In this document: positions 11,063 through 21,110 of the stretch, piece by piece | Layout: the number at the start of each line of letters is the position of its first letter | Numbering within the stretch: the stretch's first letter is position 1 | Source: Coniella vitis | Lineage: Eukaryota; Ascomycota; Sordariomycetes; Diaporthales; Schizoparmaceae | DNA length: 64,000 nt | Reading direction: 5' to 3' | Assembly: GCA_011317545.1 (NCBI GenBank) | Contig: WUJK01000004.1 | Location: forward strand, 3,480,501 to 3,544,500 | Notes under the pieces: model-generated | Seen by the model: only the letters and a program-made list of their open reading frames with translations | Told to the model about the DNA's origin: nothing | Database searches by the model: none | Made by a program: the position numbers and the translations under genes

Positions 11063-11793
11063 ATGTTCCACCACCACCGTGACGAGGGTAAGCAACCGTC
11101 CTGCCTCTTCTCTGCTACGTCCAGAAGCCTTCTGGCCCCCTTTTCTTGTGTCACTGACCACCTCGCTTGCCAACCGAACTTGCACAATTACTGACACTCA
11201 ACTTCTTGCCTGTACCAGACCGCCGCGAGGACGACCGTCCCGACTTCTACAACCACGAGGGCGGCCGTGAGCACCACGAGAACAAGCACAAGGACGACCA
11301 CGAGATCCTCGGTACCCTGGGCGGCGCCATTGCAGGCGGTTTTGGTGGTCACGCCCTCGGAAACAAGGCCGGTGGCCACGGAATTGCAGGCGGCATCCTG
11401 GGTGCCGTTGCTGGCGCCTTTGCCGGCCACGAGGCTGAAGAGAAGATTGAAGACTGGAAGGACGACCGCGACGAGCGCAAGCACGAGCAGGAAGAGGAGA
11501 GGCGCCGACGCGAGGAGAGAGAGGAGCGCCGCTACGAGGATGAGCGCCGCCGGGATGACGAGCGTCGCTTCGAGGGTGAACACCACCGACACGAGGGCGG
11601 CGGCTACGGCGGCCCCGGCGGACCGGGTGGAGAGACTGAGATCACAGTGCAGCCCGGCGACACGCTGCGCGACATTGCGCGGCGCTTCGACCACGTCTCG
11701 TTTGAGGAGATTGCGCGCCACAACAACATCCCCAACCCAGACTTGATTTACCCTGGCCAGGTCTTGCGCATCCCCGGACGCAGACAGTGGTAG
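11063..11793 (+). CDS. LysM-domain protein with glycine-zipper segment
   Basis: There are two exons. Exon 1 (11063-11087) encodes MFHHHRDE plus one base, and exon 2 is 11219-11793. The intron (11088-11218) starts GTAAGC, has a CTGAC branch site and ends CAG, giving 199 residues. The order is a charged His/Asp-rich N-terminus, a glycine-zipper hydrophobic stretch at about 42-78 (GGAIAGGFGGHALG, GGILGAVAGAFAG), a highly charged Arg/Glu segment at about 80-130, a short Gly-Pro linker, and a C-terminal LysM domain at about 149-194 (VQPGDTLRDIA, NPDLIYPGQVLRIPG). LysM domains bind GlcNAc polymers such as chitin. No N-terminal signal peptide is visible, so secretion as a classical LysM effector is not supported. 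The glycine zipper suggests membrane association or oligomerisation. The tiny first exon is inferred from splice signals and frame. Confidence 0.85.
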
Positions 11794-12638
11794 ATTCTGT
11801 GTTGTCGTCGTCGTTGTTGCTAGAGTAAGGGAAGCGATGCAGCGTCGTGAGACCGCTGTTGTTTTGAGCAAAGTGATTTATTCTTGTTATAGCATCTAGT
11901 AGTAATACAACTGCTAGCATAGGACATGCTGTGAAAAAGGACCGTGAGCAATATTTACAAAAAAAAAGAAGGAATGGCTACAAGTCAGTCAATTGCCTAT
12001 CAATATCCTCCCCTTTTGTCTCGGGTGCTGTTTCATTCGTGGTATTGAATCCTAATAGCAGGCGGCCGTAAATTAATGGCAACCTTTGGCAATTCGGCTG
12101 TAAGAAAGGTAAGATTTGTCTTTCACTTCGCATACAAAAGGGATCGGGAGCAATACTGTGTGTATATATAGGTGAATAACATGTGAGTTGATATATACAG
12201 ATTATCATCCAAAGCAGTCCATTCATTACCTTCTTATATAGACATCTCTCCACGACAACGGCGAACCTTTACAATCGCGTTGATAACAGAGCACTACCAA
12301 GAACTCACGGTATCATCACCACCCCATCATACATCTATTGACTTTCCTTCTACACCGGAGGCCTGCCTGACCATGTACCTCTTCTTGGTCTTCTTCCTAG
12401 AAAAGCTGGATATCGGAGTGGCCTGCTTCCACTACGTCGGTTCAACTGAGAAGCTCTTGCACATTTGTCCAAAACAGAGGTTTGTTGAAGACGCAACATT
12501 CCCTCTCGTTCTCCATCTCAGCCCATGCATCTCTGTTCTTTTGAGGCATGCTGGGCAACCATTGACTTGGGCGCACAATTTACAATGTACCAAGAAATAT
12601 AAGATGCAGTTGTTTTTGAAAATCCAACAATAAGAACT
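11794..12638. other. intergenic, LysM 3' region to tRNA cluster
   Basis: No gene seen. It includes the LysM 3' UTR and, at the right end, the upstream element of the first tRNA. The reading frame at 12280-12633 has no recognisable domain. Confidence 0.6.
12595..12603 (+). promoter_or_regulatory. upstream TATA-like element of tRNA-Arg copy 1
   Basis: AAATATAAG begins 44 bases upstream of the tRNA. The same AAATATAA core sits at 12982-12989 and 13716-13723 before copies 2 and 3, each starting 45 bases upstream, suggesting a shared TFIIIB/TBP site. A CAA-containing initiator-like patch (CCAACAATAAG, TCAACAACAAG, TCAATAACAAG) just before each tRNA is also shared. Confidence 0.6.
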
Positions 12639-12710
12639 GGTCCGTTGGCCCAATGGCAAGGCGTCTGACTACGAATCAGGAGATTGCAGGTTCGATCCCT
12701 GCACGGATCA
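12639..12710 (+). tRNA. tRNA-Arg(ACG), copy 1
   Basis: A 72-nt gene including discriminator A. The cloverleaf folds fully: acceptor GGTCCGT/ACGGATC, anticodon stem TCTGA/TCAGG with loop CTACGAA (anticodon ACG, read as ICG), and T-arm GCAGG-TTCGATC-CCTGC. No intron. A TTTT terminator follows at 12716-12719. The sequence is identical to the two other copies in the cluster. Confidence 0.96.
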
Positions 12711-13026
12711 TTTACTTTTGCCTTTTTTGCCTTGAGTTTTTTGTCTTTGTTTTTGACAAGACCGAGTGTATTGTGAGCAGACTAATAAAATCAGCATATT
12801 TCAAGGGAGTACTATGTACGCGATATAGCCTGAAGAGATTATATATCCGGATCTTCCAGACGTTTTGATAGTGTTTGCGCGTGGGCAAATTTGCTTTGCT
12901 TTTGTTCTAGTCCCCGTCTCACGACCAAGTGCCCCAGTCAAACTCCACCTGAACTCCATGCACCATCCACAGGAATCACGCAAATATAACAAAAAGTTTT
13001 GCTCGCAAATTCAACAACAAGAGATT
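12711..13026. other. spacer between tRNA copies 1 and 2
   Basis: T-rich just after the tRNA (termination region). One TACTATGTA motif lies at 12810. No gene seen. Confidence 0.6.
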
Positions 13027-13098
13027 GGTCCGTTGGCCCAATGGCAAGGCGTCTGACTACGAATCAGGAGATTGCAGGTTCGATCCCTGCACGGATCA
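13027..13098 (+). tRNA. tRNA-Arg(ACG), copy 2
   Basis: Identical over 72 nt to copies 1 and 3, with the same ACG anticodon loop CTACGAA. A TTTT terminator lies at 13105-13108. The upstream AAATATAA and CAACAA elements are at the same spacing as in the sister copies. Confidence 0.96.
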
Positions 13099-13760
13099 TT
13101 TATCTTTTGCCTTCTTGTGCATTCCCATCTCTTCTTGGATGGATTTTTGTTTTTCATAAAGTAGAGCTGAGAATGATCATATGTTGTTCTGGCACAGTGG
13201 CAGTGGCGCCCATGTTGCTGCGGGCTGGACAAGATGAAAGTTAGAAGGCTAGAAGCTACTTACATGATCCCGTCCTTTTGGCCTTGCTTTTGAGACTATA
13301 TACGCTTAACTTTGCACTTTATTGCTTCATCAGTACCTCTTCCTGCCTGGCCGGTTTGGTTTCATCCAGCTGCCGCTAGCTGGCCAGGGGCCCGTTTCCC
13401 GCTTGTTTTGCCCGTGGTCTTGTCCAGACCAGTTCTTTTGCCCCCAGAGGCCTTCAGGTCAATCGCCAAGACATGGTTTATCCGTATGCCGAATATAAAG
13501 ACTCACTCCGGGCAAGCAAAGGCCAACTCTATATAAGATGCAAAGTATAGTCAGTTAGTCTTCTTTTAGTTTGCAGATATGGAAAGTGCGAGCAAATCTA
13601 CTTCACTTCTTCCTTCCGCGGGGTTGCAGTGTGTATATCGATCATTATGTTAAGACAAGGCATCCCGACGACTGTAGCAACCACCAACCCCACCCGCAAC
13701 CCCACCAAGGCGAAGAAATATAAGAAACAGAATTTGCAGAGATTTCAATAACAAGAAAAC
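13099..13760. other. spacer between tRNA copies 2 and 3
   Basis: The first bases after the tRNA resemble those after copy 1 (TTTA followed by CTTTTGCCTT), consistent with local duplication. The rest shows no gene. Confidence 0.55.
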
Positions 13761-13832
13761 GGTCCGTTGGCCCAATGGCAAGGCGTCTGACTACGAATCA
13801 GGAGATTGCAGGTTCGATCCCTGCACGGATCA
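13761..13832 (+). tRNA. tRNA-Arg(ACG), copy 3
   Basis: Identical to copies 1 and 2. Unlike them it lacks an immediate T-run. The first TTTT is at 13863-13866, about 30 bases downstream, so termination may be less tight. The upstream AAATATAAG element is conserved. Confidence 0.95.
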
Positions 13833-15281
13833 AGTTGGGATTGAATGAATCCAATTCATTTGTTTTGCTTCTTTTGCGGTTTTCATCTTTTTTGTGTTGC
13901 CCTTCTCTTGGCTGGGCCTTTGGGGGCGGGGTTGTGTTGTGTGTGGTGCAGATCCAACCGGAACGCGCCCTGGGAATGCTGATAGGTCGAGGAGGGAGAT
14001 ATTGCTGCTGTTGCTGCTCGTATATAGTATCCATTGATAAGAAGATTGTTTTTGTAACTCGAATAACCCTTTCATAGACGAGCTCGAGGTCTCGTAGACC
14101 GCATACCTACTATGGAAGATATTGCTAACTGTCATAGTACATAGTATACATAGTATATTGGCTGGGAGGTGCTGATGGAACCATCCGAGCAGGAAGTGTG
14201 CGCGAGTGGTTCTAACCCCACCATGATTGTGACGGCCAGCAGGGATTCCAGAAGGCGGGATAGGTGCCGCGAGGTAAGCAGGGTAAGGTGGTGGCGTGGC
14301 GACAAGGGCCTGGGCTTTGAATACATAGTAGACTAGCAGGACTAGGTAACTCCCCCTCTGCTGGGTTCTCTTCACCGATTCGCTAGGCGGAACGGAGAGG
14401 AGAAGAGAAAGAGCAAGCGCATACTAGAGCAGCTAAGCGATGGGGCGAAGGGTAGGAGGGGAGGAGATAATTAAAAAAAAGACCCCTCAAGAACGCGACT
14501 GTGCGGCTGATAAGGATTAGAGATTAAAAAAAAACCCCCCCGACAAAACTATATACTTATGCTTCCCTAAGATGTCCAGATATATCTTTGCTTTCTTTAT
14601 AACGTACCGAGAGTGATCCTCGGCTGTATTTGGCTGAGAAGAATTCAAAGCTTTATTGCTTGGCTTGATCGTCGTTGTTCTTTCTCATCGCCTTTTGAGT
14701 CCTTGAATACGCACACCAGACAACACGGTTGTCGTCTTGTTGTGTGTATGGACTGAGCAAAGATTGATTTGCCATTCTGATACGGCATACTGCGCCTGCG
14801 CGACTCCATTGACCCCGCCTGTGTGTGTGCGTGCGTGTGTGTGTGTTCAGGTGCCACTCGATCAGCAAGCTGATAACGCGTGGACGCTCTCACCACGTGG
14901 GTTAATCTCTGCGTTTCTGTGGGCGGGCCAAGACGACAAGGACGTGTCTCTTTTCTTTCACGACGAAAGAAATAAAAAGAAGGGGAATAGAGACGCCAGG
15001 GAGAAAACGGGGACAAGCAGAGTCGAGAGGCACATTTTTTCCCGCCTTGGTGGACGATAGACAGAGAGATCAAAGGCGGATAGACCTCTTGGAAACAGAG
15101 CAAAGATAAGCCGCCGGCCAAGTGTGTTCAAGGAAGACACCCATCGCAACGGCGCCGACTATCCTCGGAACCATCGTTGGGCTCATTACCTCGTCTTCAA
15201 GCTCGGCTCAAGACGGCCGGCATCACTACAACAGAACTTGTCAGCCTGGAGCAGCCACCGCTGCCATCAGACGAATCAATC
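13833..15281. other. intergenic and 5' region of the SLC35F transporter gene
   Basis: No gene seen. A tandem TACATAGTATACATAGTA lies at 14138-14155 and another copy of the 9-mer at 14322. A short GT-rich run is at about 14820-14846. The frame that opens into the transporter gene is open upstream of 15282 but has no in-frame ATG near 15177. Confidence 0.6.
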
Positions 15282-16583
15282 ATGGCGGAACCATCATCCA
15301 ACAAGGCTCTCGAAAGCCTGGGCCCTGACAACGGCCACTCGACAGTCGATACACACACGACCTATCTGGGCCAGACGACGTCCTCCACGCACCCGGATGC
15401 TCACGGCACAGCCGACGACGACGACAACAACACCAGTGACAACCGCGCCATCGCCCAAGGCCTCCACGCCATCGAAGCCCAAAATGTCCACTGGTACTCG
15501 TACCTACAAACGTGGGATTTCTGGCTCATCGTCCTCCTCGGCCAGTTCCTGTGCCTGTGCAACACCGCCACCAGCGTCTTCACCACCCTCCTCGCCGACT
15601 ACAACACCTCTGTCCCGGCGTTCCAAAGCCTCTTCAACTACATCCTCCTCTCGGTCGTCTACGTGCCCATCCTGTTCTGGCACTACGGCTGGCGCAAAGT
15701 CGCGCGCACCGTCTACCGCGATGGCTGGCGCTACTTGATCCTCTCCTTTCTCGACGTCGAGGGCAACTACTTCACCGTTCTCGCCTACCGCTACACCAAC
15801 CTGCTGTCGGCGCAGCTGCTCAACTTCTGGTCCATTGTCTGCGTCGTCATTGTCTCCTTCCTGCTGCTCCGCGTGCGCTACCGCCCCTTCCAGCTGCTCG
15901 GCATCCTCGTCGCCTGCGGCGGCATGGGCATGCTCCTCGGCTCCGACGCCATGTCGGGCTCCAACACGGGCGCCGCGCCCAACAAGCTCAAGGGCGACCT
16001 GTTTGGCCTCGCGGGCGCGACCTGCTACGGGCTCTCCAACGTCCTGGAAGAGTGGTACGTCTCGCGGCGGCCCGTCTACGAGGTGCTCGCCTTCATGGGC
16101 TTCGTGGGCATGTTCATCGGCGGCGCCACGGCGGCCATCTTTGACCGGTCCACGTTCCAGGAGGCGACGTGGAACGGGCCCGTCATTGGCTACATTGTCG
16201 GCTACACCCTGGCCCTGTTTGTGTTCTACACCTTTGCGCCGCTGATGCTGCGCATGGGGTCCGCGGCCTTCTTCGACATCAGCCTGCTGACGGGCAACTT
16301 TTGGGGCGTCATTATCGGCATCCATCTGTTTGGGTACACGGTGCAGTATCTGTACCCTGTGGCCTTTGTCCTGATCATCGTGGGCCTGGCCGTGTATTTC
16401 TTGTCGGCGAGGAGCGTGCTGGGCGACGCCAAGAAGCCGTGGTTGGGCGAGTGGCAGCAGGATGGTGTTGCGGGGTGGGGCACGGCGAAGCTCAAGGCGC
16501 TGAATGAGGCCAAGAGGATGGGCCATGAGGACGATGATGCTGAGGCCGAGAGTGCTGTGGTGAGGGAGCAAGAGCAGGTGTGA
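15282..16583 (+). CDS. SLC35F-type solute transporter (DMT superfamily)
   Basis: A single-exon gene encoding 433 residues. The ATG at 15282 has an optimal context (A at -3, G at +4). The frame is open further upstream but without an ATG. After an acidic, low-complexity N-terminus (about 1-75) there are about ten hydrophobic membrane segments starting near residue 79 (FWLIVLLGQFLCLC). Family signatures include a first-half FLDVEGNYFTVLAYRYTN segment, LLSAQLLNFWSIVCVV, and in the second half GDLFGLAGATCYGLSNVLEEW, matching the SLC35F1/F2/F6 (DUF914) family. The C-terminal tail is hydrophilic and acidic. Fungal members are multi-pass membrane proteins of uncertain substrate. A (TGT)n stretch follows the stop in the 3' UTR. 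Confidence 0.92.
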   Translation: MAEPSSNKALESLGPDNGHSTVDTHTTYLGQTTSSTHPDAHGTADDDDNNTSDNRAIAQGLHAIEAQNVHWYSYLQTWDFWLIVLLGQFLCLCNTATSVFTTLLADYNTSVPAFQSLFNYILLSVVYVPILFWHYGWRKVARTVYRDGWRYLILSFLDVEGNYFTVLAYRYTNLLSAQLLNFWSIVCVVIVSFLLLRVRYRPFQLLGILVACGGMGMLLGSDAMSGSNTGAAPNKLKGDLFGLAGATCYGLSNVLEEWYVSRRPVYEVLAFMGFVGMFIGGATAAIFDRSTFQEATWNGPVIGYIVGYTLALFVFYTFAPLMLRMGSAAFFDISLLTGNFWGVIIGIHLFGYTVQYLYPVAFVLIIVGLAVYFLSARSVLGDAKKPWLGEWQQDGVAGWGTAKLKALNEAKRMGHEDDDAEAESAVVREQEQV

Positions 16584-19500
16584 GTGCTCTTTACTGGACC
16601 GTCCAGAGGGTCGATTGTTGTTGTTGTTGTTGTTGTTATTGTCGTAGTCCCTACTAACCGGGGAAGGGGAGCGGGGAGGAGAGTCTGGTTGCTTTGCATC
16701 TCACAGGCAAGTTAATATGGGTTACGTAGATAGAACCTGTTTTCATCTATTTCTTAATGTCTGTTTCACTGAGAGAAACTCTCCAAGCGAATCACCTCTC
16801 ATGTGCGGATATTTATCCTGTGGACTCATAGCTATTCTCCCTGTCTGCCTACACCGGGGTCAAAGTCATCGTGATGCTCGCTTTTATAGCACCAAGTGAG
16901 ACCAAAAGACATTATCCCTGGCACCAACAGCAACCTTCTTGAGCAACGGGGCTACAACTCAAAGAAGACTATACCAAGAGCCTGATCCGACTGTCCCAGT
17001 TGGCTCATGATTTCAAGGACCAACACCCCGAGCAACAGCACAAGAATACTGCGGCGGTCTGACTACGGCCGCTTACAGCCTGGAAGACGGCTCTTACCGG
17101 GGCACATGCACAATCACAATATCAAAGCTTCCCCTCGTGGCCCCTCCGCCCAAGATGTCCATCCCACCCAGACGGTCAACACATCTGGCAGCATCAAAGA
17201 TTGGCCCCCCACACTTGTAGCGCCAGCTCCATCCATCAAAGCACCGGTGAGACGGAGGCTGATGGATGATAAACCATGTTGAAAGAACTTGGAAAGAGAG
17301 AAACCTGGCTCACACTCCAGTTACATCTTCACAGCCACTTGAAGTCAGCGGTTAGCCTTACATCAACATCCTGCAAAGAGGGGCCAAGCTTCTTGCCGAC
17401 AAGTCTCCGAGTGCTTGGAACGATGGGGGGGTGGGCCTGGTTGGTGTGCCCAGCGGGCCGACTGAAGCTGCAGCCAAGTCTGGTGGGCAGCCAGTGATTG
17501 GGACAGCCTGGGGATGGCCGTATGCAGGACGCAGCCCGGCATGGTCGCATGACGCGGGCAGACAGACATCTAGACACCACCAAGAGTCAAGACGGCAGGG
17601 CCCAGTCGTGAGAGCACAGCATCGAGCCAAGTAGCCTTGTTGTTGCTGTTGTTGCTGTAGTTGCTGTTGTCACAGCACCAACAGACCAGGCTGTATGAGT
17701 GTGGGCGGCCATAAGTCAGTGCGACCCTCGTTTCTGTGCAGCCGTGCAGCCGAGTGAACCGGATTGATCCGAGAACCATGGTTCGGCCCGGAACTGCGAG
17801 TGCACCACGGAGCAGTCTTGCATCGGCGGAATGGCTTGCGTCAAAATAGCGTTCTGCACCTACAACCAGGCAACAAGATCAGGCTCGCTTTGTCGCTGGA
17901 AACAACAGACACGCCAGGAGAGTTCTTGCCGGGCTCCTTCCCGGGCTCCTCCCGGCGGGGTTGCAGCCGCTTGTATCTCTGCATCCCATGCAGCAAAGGC
18001 ATAGAAGCCAGCTTCCAGAACGCCTCCTGATGCCAGCCCGATTCGCCCAACAGGAAGTAAGCACAAGGCCTGTGAGCAGGCAAGAGAACAAAGAGGGGCC
18101 CGTAGGAGGGGTGGGTGATGTGGTGGTGCAACTCTGCAGCTTATTGGAGGCTTTTGCTCAACTCCAAGGGCGGTTACCGGAAATGACAGCTGAGAAGACA
18201 AGCAGAGAGTTGTGCGTGTTTGGCGCGATATCACGGCCCCTCAAGCATGCTTTGAGAAGTCCGATTTCGAGAGCCAGGCGATTTGGTAGCTTGCTATTGC
18301 ACAACCAGGCGGCCGTGGAAGAACATCGGAACGGCGCACGACATTGCAGAGACTGAACAGTGGCAAGCCACAAAGCCAGCAGTTTCTGCTGCTGCTTGCT
18401 TGGTGCTAACCAACGAGATGGCGAGAACCATTCGTGGACAGGCTGAAGAAGCCACTCTCCACTCGCGGCCCTCTGTTCACCCTCATTTGCTATATACAGA
18501 GTCGCACGCGCCTGTATGCGAGGCAAGGGACGACCAAGCACATGCAAGGGCAGGGCAGGGCCGGACACGCGACAGCCTCGTGATATGCAGGTGGCATTGT
18601 GTCTCGGAGACCCAGGCCAGTAAGCGCGACCCAACCATCCGTCGCCCATATGTCTCGAGCTCTGGAGATTGCAAGATTGATTCAGCGCACGGTGGGTCTC
18701 GTCAGCGGCACAAGATCGTGTGCTGTTGGTTTCGAGGACGAGAAACGATGCGTGTACTGGCGACGGTCAGCAACGGAAGCAAACAGTCAGTCAGTCAGTC
18801 AGTCGACGGGGGAACAATCCAATAGCAATCTCGCATAGCGCATGCTGCTCGACCAAAGCAGGCCGTGGCAAGGATAGACGGACGCGAGAAGGCGGAAGAG
18901 GAGGAGTTGAAGGAGGCAGCATCAGACGATGGATCGACACGGCAATGCAGGTGGCAGGAGGTGTTCATTTCTCTTGAAATTGAGCCATGTGGTTGATTCG
19001 AGGTGGAGGATGCAAATGGGACAATGCCGTGTCGTGTCGTTGGAATCTCTATGGATTACAGTAGTGCTGTGGCCCCACTGAGGAGCCCTTGTCAACTGCT
19101 TGCCCCCAGCTTGCCAGCTGCCGGTTGCGGGCCTACATACTTCGTACTACAGTACGTGCCAAGTTGCATGGCCCTGGCCCTGCGCCTGGGGCCTCCCTGT
19201 GAGCCGTCCCCACAGGGGACCACAGCGTTGGCAACCTGGCCGTTACGTGCCGTTGCAGTGGTACGTGCTGCTACCATAGCACAGGTGTTCTACCAGGCCC
19301 TCATGACATGCGCAGTAGCCCCTGGTAACGTTGAATCTTGTCCTCTGGCCCTTCCGCAATTCATGTCATAACAGAGGCAAGAGGCCAGAAATGGACCATC
19401 TCATATGTACATGCGTGGATACAGTGCAGCGCACTACAGCACTGCTTCTACTATGTACACACAATTTGTCAAGAACGTGTCAGCGTTCGAGTGCTGCTGC

Positions 19501-21110
19501 GGAGACTTCGAGAAGCGTACCTGGGTGCCTCGGTGGCCGCCGCGGCATCGGCCCCCTTCGCTTTACCCCTGGGATTCCGTGCTGGACCTGCTATAGTCTT
19601 CCGCTGTGGGACCCCCTTGACGCCATTCCACACGACCCTGATCGGCCCTAGGCTGGCCCTTGGGCTGGCCCTTAGGCTTGGCCCTGTTAGCACTTCCATA
19701 CCACTACCAGCCTACCTAGATACGCTACTTGAGAGAAACCACCAGCCGCGTGCCCTGCGGCAATACTACTATAGTATGTGCAGACCGCCCGCGACCCGAT
19801 CCGACTTTTCAGGTTACTGGCTAGCCATTGCCATGCTGCCATGCTAGCTAGTCAGACTAGCCTGCCCGCCCGTCCGCTCAGAGCCCCGGCCCCGGCTTAC
19901 ACACATTCAGGTTCTATCCACTGGCTGCATCTCTTTTTCTTCCCCAGTTTTTGAAACCGGAATTTGAGAAAAAGCTGTTCGTGTTCGTCACTTTCGACCT
20001 CGCGTCAACAGCCTTTGCTCATCGAACCTTGACGGCCAATTGTCCTGCAGGGCCCCGTGAGGACAAGACGACAACCCACAACGATAGCGAACGACAGGAT
20101 AACTGAGCTACCTTCCTGATTCCCGCTTGGGGCCTGTGGTTGGACGAGCGTTCATGTACGTGGTACCTGTTTGAACGCCCTTCTCTCTCCCTCCCCTCTC
20201 GCGTCTCCTTCTCCCTCGCCATCCTTGCTTGCCTTGCTCTCCCACTGGCCCCGACGCGCCAGCCCAATCGCTAGGTCGCAAGACCAACGCTAGACCATCG
20301 CTATTCTGTGCTGAACTCGCGCTGGGTGCGCCCCTCTCTGCCCTGCTTGAGTTGTTGCGAGCGTGCACATCAGACGCCATTGCGCGATAAATTCTGGTGG
20401 CGCACGACCCATAGGCACTTCAAGCCCACTACAGCCAGCACCTTTCACACCGCGGGCACCCACTAGGACGCGCCAATCCGTCGGCCCAGCGAGCCTCATC
20501 AGTGCTCCAGGGCCGTGTGACTAGCCTGTGGATCCCCGTTATCAAATTTCAATCCGGCCTAGGGCCCCCCAAACCCCAGGACAACCCCTGTCGCTCTCCC
20601 TCTCGCACCTTCTGTGAGCAGAGCGCTGCAGGCCAATCGAGGTGGTAATGAGCGCTGGTGATGTCCTTCATTCTGCATTTGCCCAGGCTGCTTCCTTTCC
20701 GATCGCCGCTGTCTCCCCTCTTCTTTTTCTAACCCCCGATGATTATCAATTACTCGCGTTGCTATATAATTTTTTTTCTCACCTTACCTCCCCCCCCCCA
20801 ACCAGGCACCCCTCCCTCCCTACTATTACGGCACTGTACTGTACCATATCTGCCTTCCTGTCCTGGCGTGGGCCTGTGCTGACACATAATCCTCCGATGA
20901 CAGTGCGTCTGCTTGTCCATGTCCAAGTAGCCCAGCCGAGCCCGACTCGACCCGACTTGACGCTTTGCTGTCCTGCTGGTGACTTGCTTACGCCCTTTCG
21001 ATCGATCGACCACGACTGACTGCCTTGCTTCTTGCGTCGTCGTCGCCGCCGCCGTTGTTGTTTCCTCCTCATCGACCTCGATCACGCCGAACTCGCCTCA
21101 CCGCCCCGTC
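16584..21110. other. 4.5-kb GC-rich spacer without recognisable genes
   Basis: Many short overlapping frames exist on both strands, none with a recognisable domain or convincing splice structure. Simple repeats include TTG-rich runs at about 16615-16640 and 17635-17670 and (CAGT)n at 18783-18803. One TACTATGTA lies at 19449. The last ~350 bases are CT-rich and likely the leader of the next gene. Confidence 0.5.

Noticed and set aside
11188..11871. 227-codon minus-strand frame opposite the LysM gene
   Set aside because: Shadow of the LysM/glycine-zipper coding sequence. The Ala/Leu/Val-rich translation is the reverse complement of charged codons.
13830..14375. 181-codon minus-strand frame overlapping tRNA copy 3 edge
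   Set aside because: It overlaps the tRNA 3' end and several copies of the dispersed 9-mer, with no protein-like features.
15177..15281. N-terminal extension of the SLC35F frame
   Set aside because: The frame is open but begins at TTG with no ATG. The ATG at 15282 has an optimal context.
15504..16571. 355-codon minus-strand frame opposite the SLC35F gene
   Set aside because: It is a GC-rich shadow frame with His/Glu/Asp-rich low-complexity translation and no domain. The plus strand clearly encodes the transporter.
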